From the NCBI GenBank assembly GCA_030612225.1, contig JAUWOH010000068.1, positions 1 through 11,573 of the forward strand: a stretch of 11,573 nt of DNA. Direction: 5' to 3'. Source of the DNA: Desulfobacteraceae bacterium. GTDB lineage: Bacteria; Desulfobacterota; Desulfobacteria; Desulfobacterales; JAUWMJ01. Positions 1 to 5,036 of the stretch are shown piece after piece (the first letter of the stretch is position 1; each line of letters opens with the position of its first letter). Under the pieces are notes generated by a model. That model saw only the letters and a list, made by a program, of their open reading frames with translations, had not been told where the DNA came from and ran no database searches. A program made the translations under genes and the position numbers.

Positions 1-150
1 CCCGGTTTTGAAGTTCATGGCTTCTGGTCGGCTGTTTTCGGTTCCCTTTTAATCAGCATAATAAGCTGGTTTTTAACATCATTTATAGGCAAACGTGGAA
101 CGGTTGACTATATAGATTTGAAAAATGTCGGCAACAACAAGTGGGAATGA
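1..150 (+). CDS. PF04020-type (phage holin superfamily IV) membrane protein, 3' end only
   Basis: The window opens inside a reading frame that encodes 49 residues and stops with TGA at 148-150. The visible tail starts PGFEVHGFWSAVFGSLLISI, followed by a hydrophobic stretch and a short charged end (GKRGTVDYIDLKNV...). The pattern 'GF.V.GFWSA..GSL.iSi.SW' is what I know as the last membrane segment of the small four-helix PF04020 proteins (YvlD-like, 'phage holin family 4'), which are chromosomal inner-membrane proteins of unknown role in spite of the name. The N-terminal part, normally about 60-70 residues, lies outside the window. Its stop overlaps the ATG of the radical SAM gene (ATGA at 147-150), so the two are probably co-translated. 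The family call rests on a short segment. Confidence 0.72.
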   Translation, partial: PGFEVHGFWSAVFGSLLISIISWFLTSFIGKRGTVDYIDLKNVGNNKWE

Positions 151-1562
151 AAACAGCCATCATCACCAGTTACTTTACAGGTGAAACATACGGCCTTCTC
201 GGGCCTCAGATGGCAGCTATGGTTATCCGGGAAAACACGTCTTTTGATTGCATCGTCATCGCTGTAACACGGGATGACGATAAAACCCTTCTTAAAAAAG
301 CTCTTGCTGATTATTTTGGAGGAGCCAGACCCATAATAGGTTTCTCGACATTAAGTGGCCGAAGAGATCTCTTTTCCTTTGCCGGTGAATTAAAAGACGA
401 GGGGGCTGTTACAATCCTTGCAGGACCACAGGCTGATGTTGACTATTCGGGGGAGAAAAATTGGCAGGATCACCCCCATCGCTTCCAGGGTCTTTCAAAT
501 TATTTTTCTTTCTCCCTGCATGGTCCGGTAGAGCAGGCCATTGGCCTTATTCAAAACCTGGATCAGGAAGGTTGGCAGGAAAATCCCGGACTCCTTTATT
601 TGAACAAATACCAAAAGGTAATTCATAACCCTAAAAAGAGTTGGGATGAGAAATTTTTAAGCAAGGTAACCTGGGATAATATATACAGGTTGAAAAAGTC
701 AGCCCTTGTGCCTCACAAGATCACTACCGGCCAGGTCTTGCAACAAATAGGGTGCCCATATGCTGCCCGGCAAAAATCCATCGAGATAGATTATCCGGCC
801 TTTATGAATAATAATGGCGAAAATAAAGTCTGTCTCCCTTTAAAAGGTTGCAGCTTCTGTGATGTAGCGGTGGACAAGGGATTTTACGGGGCACTGGGCA
901 TTAATACTGTTATAGACCAGATTCTTTGTCTCCCTGAAACAACGGACGGAAGAAAAATTCCCTTTGAGTTGATAAACGAAAATCCTTTGCCCGGTCTTTC
1001 GGCTTTATTAGGTGAAGCAAAGTCGCAAGGGATTAATCTTTCACAAATTAATCTCACAATGAGGGCGGACTGGTTTATTAAGGGGGATGAGCATTTAAGA
1101 AAAGCTCTTCAACTTGCAAAAAATATGGAAATGCGAATTATTTTAACTTCTGTGGGCTTTGAATCTTTCGACGACATGATATTGCGCAATCTAAATAAAG
1201 GAGTGAACGTTGAAACCAACCTTAAAGCGGTTCGCCTGATGAGACAGCTTAAAAACGATTTCCCGACTCATTTCGGATACCTGAGAAACGAAGGAGGCAA
1301 TCATGGTTTCATCCACCCTACCCCGTGGGACAGCAAAAAAACTTCAGACAATATACAGAAGGTCATAGACCGTTATGCGCTTGCCACCGATATACTCCCT
1401 GACCACAGTATCCCTTTGATTATCCATCATGCTTCGGCCCTTGGAGACTGGATAAGGGAAATAGAAAGAAAAGAGGGGGTTTTATTTGAAAGATACGATT
1501 CAATAATCGGTTGGTGGGAGGAGTCACTTTCATCTCAAGATTGCAATTGTGTTATCAACTGA
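147..1562 (+). CDS. Uncharacterised radical SAM protein with N-terminal B12-binding-like domain
   Basis: 471 residues from ATG 147. A GTG at 141 in the same frame would add two residues, but the ATG forms an ATGA overlap with the upstream stop and starts directly with the beta strand MKTAIITSYF. Residues about 1-140 look like a Rossmann/B12-binding-type domain: 'IIGFSTLSGRRDLFSFAGEL', then 'TILAGPQADV' where B12-radical SAM proteins have 'i.aGGpha'. The DxHxxG cobalamin motif is not visible, so cofactor binding is unproven. The cluster motif is C229-LPLKG-C235-SF-C238, that is CX5CX2C rather than the usual CX3CX2C. Further on, 'INLTMRADWF' and 'VGFESFDDMILRNLNKGVNVETN' (about 300-358) match the later strands of a radical SAM barrel. 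The substrate is unknown. The last 28 bp overlap the convergent acyltransferase gene. Confidence is high for the superfamily, low for any function. Confidence 0.85.
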   Translation: MKTAIITSYFTGETYGLLGPQMAAMVIRENTSFDCIVIAVTRDDDKTLLKKALADYFGGARPIIGFSTLSGRRDLFSFAGELKDEGAVTILAGPQADVDYSGEKNWQDHPHRFQGLSNYFSFSLHGPVEQAIGLIQNLDQEGWQENPGLLYLNKYQKVIHNPKKSWDEKFLSKVTWDNIYRLKKSALVPHKITTGQVLQQIGCPYAARQKSIEIDYPAFMNNNGENKVCLPLKGCSFCDVAVDKGFYGALGINTVIDQILCLPETTDGRKIPFELINENPLPGLSALLGEAKSQGINLSQINLTMRADWFIKGDEHLRKALQLAKNMEMRIILTSVGFESFDDMILRNLNKGVNVETNLKAVRLMRQLKNDFPTHFGYLRNEGGNHGFIHPTPWDSKKTSDNIQKVIDRYALATDILPDHSIPLIIHHASALGDWIREIERKEGVLFERYDSIIGWWEESLSSQDCNCVIN

Positions 1563-2422
1563 TCCTTTTCCGTCCACAAGTCGTTGAGCCAATTTTGAAA
1601 TTCCCTGCGAAAATCACGGTCACCAATATAATCGCCCTGCAGTCGCTGAGAGATAGGAAGTTGGCGCACCCGCACTTTGATTTCGCGGATATTGCCGCAT
1701 AAATAATTCCAAAAGCTTTTTTTGCCCCTAGGGTAAACAATGGTCACATCTATCAGGCGGTTAATTCTACCATCCATGGATGACAAAGCAAAAGCAAGCC
1801 CGCCGGCCTTGGCTCGCAGTAAGTGGGCGAACGGTGACTGCTGCCCGTTCTGCTTGGCTTTGGAAAACCGGGTGCCTTCAACGAAATTCATCACCGCAAC
1901 CGGCATTTTTTTATATTTTTCACATGCACGTCGAGTGGCTTCCAGATCTTTGCCGGCCAGATGAGGATGCTTTTTGAGAAACTTTTTTGAATAACGTTTT
2001 AAAAAAGGAAAATCCAGCGCCCACCAGGCTAACCCGAGCATGGGAAACCATATCAGTTCTTTTTTTAGAAAAAATTTAAGCATCGGAATCCGTCGATTAA
2101 ACACTCTCTGCAACACTAGAATATCTGCCCAGGATTGATGGTTGGCAACCACCATATAGCATTCAAGACGGTCCAGCGCATCCAGACCATTCACATTCCA
2201 TTGCGTTTTTGTGGTCAACCGATGATTTAAGTTGTTCATCCAGATCCAACAAACGGCAATCTTGTTAAGTATGCATGAACACCAGCGCCGCCAGGTCTCA
2301 ATAGGAACAATCAGTTTGAAAAATGCAACAATAAAAATCAGCAGGCACCAAAAAATCGTATTGACCGCCATCAGTCCCAGCGCCACAATACCGCGCTGCG
2401 GCCCAGGCATCCAAGTGAACAT
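1535..2422 (-). CDS. 1-acyl-glycerol-3-phosphate acyltransferase-like protein (PlsC/YihG family)
   Basis: 295 residues. It probably transfers an acyl chain to a lysophospholipid or lysophosphatidate at the inner membrane. The four acyltransferase motifs are in order: NHQSWAD (H95 and D100, the HX4D catalytic pair), FLKKELIWFPMLG (about 118-130), NFVEGTRF (179-186, the FPEGTR-type glycerophosphate-binding block with Val for Pro) and LLRAKAGG (201-208, like LLxPKxGG). A hydrophobic N-terminal segment at about 11-40 should anchor it in the membrane. Length and the long N-terminal anchor resemble E. coli YihG (about 310 aa) more than PlsC (about 245 aa). The ATG at 2420-2422 is preceded on the minus strand by AGGAG (2432-2436) at 9-nt spacing, which settles the start. 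It is monocistronic as far as can be seen, and its 3' end overlaps the radical SAM gene tail to tail. The exact acyl acceptor cannot be read from the sequence. Confidence 0.9.
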   Translation of the reverse strand: MFTWMPGPQRGIVALGLMAVNTIFWCLLIFIVAFFKLIVPIETWRRWCSCILNKIAVCWIWMNNLNHRLTTKTQWNVNGLDALDRLECYMVVANHQSWADILVLQRVFNRRIPMLKFFLKKELIWFPMLGLAWWALDFPFLKRYSKKFLKKHPHLAGKDLEATRRACEKYKKMPVAVMNFVEGTRFSKAKQNGQQSPFAHLLRAKAGGLAFALSSMDGRINRLIDVTIVYPRGKKSFWNYLCGNIREIKVRVRQLPISQRLQGDYIGDRDFRREFQNWLNDLWTEKDQLITQLQS

Positions 2423-2431
2423 GTCGACTTT

Positions 2432-2436
2432 CTCCT
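2432..2436 (-). promoter_or_regulatory. Ribosome binding site of the acyltransferase gene
   Basis: The minus strand reads AGGAG, then nine bases, then ATG. This is a strong Shine-Dalgarno and supports the start at 2422. Confidence 0.75.
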
Positions 2437-2543
2437 CTTTCTATTGAAATATCACCATTAAAGTACTTTTACGCTTAGTGCTCTAATTCGTTAATTCGAT
2501 GACATCTTTTATTTCACCGCCCGCTTCGGGCTTCGCTCTGCAA

Positions 2544-2584
2544 GCTTCAGGCTTCGCTTTTCAAGCTACGACCCGACAAGACGC
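2544..2584 (+). repeat. Dispersed about 40-bp repeat, copy A
   Basis: Begins GCTTCAGGCTTCGCTTTT and ends CCCGACAAGACGC. It matches 3688-3727 over its whole length with a handful of substitutions and one single-base indel. Both copies are intergenic and in the same orientation. Confidence 0.75.
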
Positions 2585-2628
2585 CCCGACAAGTCGCTCA
2601 AGACGCTGAGAACGCAGAGTTTAAAGTT

Positions 2629-2684
2629 TTTTCCTTTGCCGTTGACCCCGCTTGTTGCGGGACAGGGACGCCGGCAAAGGAAAA
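2629..2684. repeat. Palindrome with 13-bp arms and an inner hairpin
   Basis: TTTTCCTTTGCCG (2629-2641) is the exact reverse complement of CGGCAAAGGAAAA (2672-2684). Between them CCCGC (2647-2651) and GCGGG (2657-2661) form a second stem around TTGTT. The structure would fold the same way from either strand. The flanking bases are not the T run needed for an intrinsic terminator. Confidence 0.75.
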
Positions 2685-3030
2685 TCAATCAGCGTTAATC
2701 TCGTTACAACTATATGTTTTTATATCAAATTATCTTTTCCCGTTGGGATGAATTCTTTATTGCTTTCCGCCCTCTCAGCGGAAAGTAATAAAAAAAAGAT
2801 TCTTTGCGTGCTTTGCGGTGAAAATAAAACATTATACGTAATCGTATTTAAGAATACCATTTCATACATATACTTAGAAATTACGTAGAGCATTAGAACT
2901 GTTTCACATAATGAATGCAATGAGCTTTATCTGCTTTGACAAAACTTTTACAATTCAGTTAGCATTATAGAATCGCTGGGAACTGTTTTGGAATTGTATT
3001 GAGGATTTTAGAATAGACTGACAATTCCGT

Positions 3031-3594
3031 TTACGGCTGGGGAGGAAATTGAGCAAGAATTTTTTCAACGTTTTCGTTTACTTTTTTTGTTATTTTTTCC
3101 GGGTTTGAATGCCTGGAGACACGGCGAGTGCTGGTTCCCCGCCACAAGAGTTTGCCATTTTTAGTATCAGTGATGTCGATCACAAGCATTCCTTCATCAT
3201 ATTCTCTTACCTCGTTGCCTGTTCCGATGCCGATAGCACCAAAACTGCCGGACCCGCCAAATCCAAACCCGATTCCAGTACTAACACGTTCCGAACCGAT
3301 CCTTGTAAAAATCGCATACTTGTATCCGACATAAAAATCGGGTGTTCCCTGAGATATCTTTTGATAACCTTTTTGGGCAAGTAACCTATCCACAGCTTTG
3401 CGTATACGGGAGTCGAGCAAGAGGTTGTCCACTCGTAAATCGCCTGTCTTTTTCTGTTTTGCCAGATACCAGTCAAATGTTTTCAAATTCGTAAAATCTG
3501 CCGCCACATCGTAATCCTGACTGACCTCGATGCCGGAACAGCCGATAAAAATTGCCAAAACCGTCAGAAAAATTACTTTTCTCAATATCCTCAT
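3031..3594 (-). CDS. DUF4136 family lipoprotein
   Basis: 187 residues. The N-terminus is a lipoprotein signal peptide: basic MRILRK, a hydrophobic core, then FIGC with C19 as the likely lipidated cysteine. Phe at -3 is less common than Leu but tolerated. The mature part fits DUF4136 (PF13590): 'DYDVAADFTNLKTFDW' shortly after the cysteine, a glycine-rich patch (about residues 107-126, GIGFGFGGSGSFGAIGIGTG) and 'EGMLVIDITDTKNGKLLWRGTSTRRV' followed by an amphipathic C-terminal helix ending in PPQP. The family sits in the envelope; its function is unknown. The ATG at 3592-3594 follows GGAGG (3600-3604) by five bases, a strong ribosome site. A sigma70-like promoter lies at 3853-3881, giving a leader of roughly 250 nt that contains two dispersed repeats. 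No partner gene is adjacent. Confidence 0.9.
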   Translation of the reverse strand: MRILRKVIFLTVLAIFIGCSGIEVSQDYDVAADFTNLKTFDWYLAKQKKTGDLRVDNLLLDSRIRKAVDRLLAQKGYQKISQGTPDFYVGYKYAIFTRIGSERVSTGIGFGFGGSGSFGAIGIGTGNEVREYDEGMLVIDITDTKNGKLLWRGTSTRRVSRHSNPEKITKKVNENVEKILAQFPPQP

Positions 3595-3599
3595 TTTTT

Positions 3600-3604
3600 C
3601 CTCC
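3600..3604 (-). promoter_or_regulatory. Ribosome binding site of the DUF4136 gene
   Basis: GGAGG on the minus strand, five bases before the ATG. It fixes the start at 3594. Confidence 0.8.
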
Positions 3605-3614
3605 GAATAAACAT

Positions 3615-3672
3615 GTAGCCGTTCACGGCTTAAAACTTAAACTTGAAAAATAGAAATTTGTAAGAAATGACC
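3615..3672 (+). repeat. Dispersed 58-bp repeat, copy 1
   Basis: Starts GTAGCCGTTCACGGCT and ends AAATGACC. It aligns without gaps to 9785-9842, with 48 of 58 positions identical by my count. The opening contains AGCCG-TTCA-CGGCT, a small hairpin. It lies in the leader of the DUF4136 gene, opposite to that gene's direction. Confidence 0.8.
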
Positions 3673-3687
3673 CATGCTTCGTCTATG

Positions 3688-3727
3688 GCTTCAGGCTACG
3701 CTTTACAGCTACACCCCGACAAGACGC
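3688..3727 (+). repeat. Dispersed about 40-bp repeat, copy B
   Basis: Begins GCTTCAGGCTACGCTTTA and ends CCCGACAAGACGC, matching copy A at 2544-2584. It is also in the leader of the DUF4136 gene. Confidence 0.75.
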
Positions 3728-3852
3728 AGGGCAAGGCCCAGGCATAACTGTAAACCGTGAACTGACAACTATGAACTGTTATAAAGCACGAAAACGAAAT
3801 TTCTAATTTCAACGTTCCGTGAATGCTTACATAAGTATTAACTACTGATATT

Positions 3853-3881
3853 AAAATATCAAAGGCTAAAATTATTGTCAA
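3853..3881 (-). promoter_or_regulatory. Sigma70-like promoter, probably for the DUF4136 lipoprotein
   Basis: On the minus strand TTGACA (3876-3881) is followed after exactly 17 bases by TATTTT (3853-3858). The -35 box matches the consensus fully and the -10 box at four of six. The next gene in this direction is the lipoprotein at 3594. No other gene intervenes; the possible 73-codon frame in between is mostly repeat DNA. Confidence 0.55.
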
Positions 3882-4052
3882 TGTATAGCTTTTCTCGATA
3901 TTTTTTTGTGCCGGCATTAATTAAAACGATTTGTACCCTACAAACATATTTTAAATTCAAGAACATATCTCATGAAGTGATGTTATAAACAATCTGAGAC
4001 ATTTTGAATTATGCCTTGATAAAAAGTGAAAGGACTGGTTAAAGTGTTGATT

Positions 4053-4277
4053 AAAATTGATGGCGTCGTAAAAAGTCCCATCTACTTCGTTGTAGCGGTT
4101 TTTCAGGAAGTCGACATACTATATTCGTATAGTCTCGTCCCTGAAAAACCACTCCGCCTTTTTATCCCGCTGATTTTTAGCGGGGGTATATGGTCCGCCT
4201 GCGGCGGACTACTTAGCACCCCAAGGACATTTCCTGCGGGCACCATCGGGGATATTTTTTACGAGACCGTCAATTTT
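4053..4277. mobile_element. MITE-like element with terminal inverted repeats and internal hairpins
   Basis: The 22-bp ends (4053-4074 and 4256-4277) are reverse complements at 19 of 22 positions; the core at the left is TTGATGGCGTCGTAAAAA. Inside, on the plus strand: a perfect 11-bp stem GGTTTTTCAGG/CCTGAAAAACC (4097-4107 with 4140-4150) enclosing ACTATA-TTCG-TATAGT (4118-4133); then CCCGCT/AGCGGG (4166-4184); then GTCCGCC-TGC-GGCGGAC (4193-4209). It has no transposase and no credible ORF; a 115-codon frame crosses it but is not protein-like. A second copy of its left end is found at 4759-4785, which suggests the true end is the TTGATGG at 4057, giving 4057-4273. No clear target duplication was seen. 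I infer a non-autonomous, folded repeat element; a structured RNA is the alternative. Confidence 0.65.
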
Positions 4278-4308
4278 GCCCTAGGATTGTCATTTTTTGT
4301 ATTTAAAA

Positions 4309-4728
4309 TCATAGACCACCGGTCAAACCGGAAGCTTGGAATTCAGCTCTTTTTAATACCTTTAAATCATTAACGAGCAGTCCAAGATCGGAAAGTTTTG
4401 AAAAGTATCCACTAACACCGTATTTGAACGCTTCGGAGACATATACCGCATCTGAGTACAGACTTACGATTATTATACGAGAATTTATTCCAGAATCTTT
4501 TAGTCTGTTGATAAAATGGATACCACTCATGTCTGGGAGGGAAATATCCATAATAATCAGATCGGGTTTGTGTTTCATCGCTTTTTTTAACCCTTCTGAT
4601 CCCGATTCCGCTTCATCTATTACTTTATAACCGGAAATCTTTCCTAAAAGGAATGCCAAAGACTTTCGAAACAGCGGATATTCATCAACTATTAGTACAG
4701 TGTTAGCTGTTTTTAGATAAGTTTTCAT
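4309..4728 (-). CDS. Stand-alone response regulator receiver domain protein (NarL/FixJ-type REC)
   Basis: 139 residues, a single REC domain. Phosphorylation-site residues are all in place: acidic pair D15-E16 after the first strand (VLIVDEYPLF), phospho-acceptor D61 (LIIMDISLPDMSG), switch hydroxyl S89 (IIIVSLYSD) and K111 (GVSGYFSKLSDLG). 'ADLIIMDISLPDMSGIHFI'-style sequence and the 'DEYPLFRKSL' start are typical of the NarL/FixJ class, whose members normally continue into a LuxR-type HTH after about residue 140. Here the frame stops at TGA 4309-4311, and the next bases in other frames give no HTH, so it is either a genuine single-domain receiver or a gene that lost its DNA-binding half. The MITE-like element begins only 31 bp beyond the stop. 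The ATG at 4726-4728 has a modest upstream AAAGGGA. It is divergent from pyk. No histidine kinase is in view. Confidence 0.85.
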   Translation of the reverse strand: MKTYLKTANTVLIVDEYPLFRKSLAFLLGKISGYKVIDEAESGSEGLKKAMKHKPDLIIMDISLPDMSGIHFINRLKDSGINSRIIIVSLYSDAVYVSEAFKYGVSGYFSKLSDLGLLVNDLKVLKRAEFQASGLTGGL

Positions 4729-4758
4729 TATATTCCCTTTCTTTTTAACTGTTCAATC

Positions 4759-4785
4759 TTGATGGCGTCGTAAAAAGTCTCATCT
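4759..4785 (+). repeat. Solo end of the MITE-like element
   Basis: 27 bp starting TTGATGGCGTCGTAAAAA match 4057-4083 with a single mismatch, in the same orientation. The similarity stops abruptly at both sides, and no inverted partner is seen nearby. It lies in the upstream region of the receiver gene, 31 bp before its start. Confidence 0.8.
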
Positions 4786-4796
4786 CTCTTAAACAT

Positions 4797-4824
4797 TGAA
4801 CCGTGAACCTTTGAACTTTGAACC
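4797..4824 (+). repeat. Short tandem TGAAC(C/T) repeats
   Basis: TGAACC (4797), TGAACC (4804), TGAACT (4812) and TGAACC (4819) follow each other at 7-8 bp intervals. A related but looser run with two TGAACT units is at about 3758-3777. This looks like low-complexity dispersed intergenic repeat DNA. Confidence 0.5.
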
Positions 4825-4890
4825 TGAGCAGTTACAAAAAAGACTATAACTAAAGGGCCTAAACCACAATGATGTAGATCACAGCAAATG

Positions 4891-4906
4891 TGTGAAATTC
4901 ATCACA
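4891..4906. promoter_or_regulatory. CRP/FNR-family operator-like palindrome
   Basis: TGTGA-AATTCA-TCACA is a perfect TGTGA-N6-TCACA inverted repeat, identical to the core of the E. coli CRP consensus. It sits between the divergent receiver gene (start 4728) and pyk (start 5037), so it could act on either. A degenerate second site, AATGA-TGTAGA-TCACA, lies at 4868-4883, its centre 23 bp away, about two helical turns. The regulator itself is not in the window. A TATGCT hexamer at 4949-4954 would put a transcription start about 62 bp from the site centre, a spacing usual for class I CRP activation, but there is no good -35 and this promoter is speculative. Confidence 0.55.
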
Positions 4907-4967
4907 CCAAAAGAAGAGTTCAGATAAAGTTTTTTTTCAAAAGGCCGATATGCTTTTGAAATAAAGG

Positions 4968-4992
4968 ATTGCAATTACAGCTTTTTTGCAAT
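4968..4992. repeat. Small inverted repeat in the pyk leader
   Basis: ATTGCAA (4968-4974) and TTGCAAT (4986-4992) are perfect inverted copies with an 11-base loop, about 45 bp before the pyk start. It could be a leader hairpin or an operator; nothing in the sequence decides. Confidence 0.35.
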
Positions 4993-5023
4993 ATTTCCTA
5001 AAAACAGTTAACACTCTGCTTAC

Positions 5024-5030
5024 AAGAGGA
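5024..5030 (+). promoter_or_regulatory. Ribosome binding site of pyk
   Basis: AAGAGGA six bases before ATG 5037. It favours this start over the in-frame ATG at 4986, which would add 17 residues (MQYFLKTVNTLLTRGII) before the conserved first strand. Confidence 0.7.
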
Positions 5031-5036
5031 ATAATC

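Larger units (their letters stand above)
2507..2829. repeat. Composite intergenic repeat cluster with inverted ends
   Basis: This stretch fills most of the 608-bp gap between the acyltransferase and lipoprotein genes and has no convincing gene. Its outer ends are inverted: TTTTATTTCACCGC (2507-2520) against GCGGTGAAAATAAAA (2815-2829), identical apart from one extra base. Inside lie a tandem pair of 21-mers (2524-2544 and 2545-2565, 18 of 21 identical), a dispersed repeat copy (2544-2584), ACGCTGAGAACGCAGAG (about 2603-2619), a long palindrome (2629-2684) and a perfect 8-bp hairpin CTTTCCGC/GCGGAAAG (2763-2785). The short ACGCxxAG-like units near both ends (also 'TTTGCGTGCTTTGCGGTGAA') resemble a type of dispersed intergenic repeat I associate with sulfate reducers. 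None of the hairpins is followed by a T run, so none is a convincing terminator. The remainder of the gap (2830-3030) shows nothing recognisable. Confidence 0.6.

Noticed and set aside
141..146. GTG start for the radical SAM gene
   Set aside because: The ATG at 147 overlaps the upstream stop as ATGA, the common coupling arrangement, and adds no odd N-terminal residues. A GTG start cannot be excluded.
2763..2785. Hairpin CTTTCCGC/GCGGAAAG as an intrinsic terminator
   Set aside because: It is followed by an A run on the plus strand and by no T run on the minus strand, so it does not fit a terminator in either direction.
2652..2920. Short frames on both strands (2652-2888 plus, 2720-2920 minus)
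   Set aside because: They lie in repeat-rich DNA, have no ribosome sites, and the minus frame translates the A-rich repeat and hairpin.
3696..3917. A 73-codon minus-strand frame between the promoter and the lipoprotein gene
   Set aside because: It includes the dispersed repeat at 3688-3727 and the promoter boxes themselves, with no ribosome site or recognisable protein.
4026..4373. A 115-codon plus-strand reading frame
   Set aside because: It runs through the MITE-like element and into the antisense of the receiver gene. Its translation has no family resemblance, and the hairpins explain the sequence.
4986..5036. Longer pyruvate kinase start adding 17 residues
   Set aside because: The ATG at 5037 has a good AAGAGGA at six bases and leads directly into the conserved KTKIIATIGPSS.
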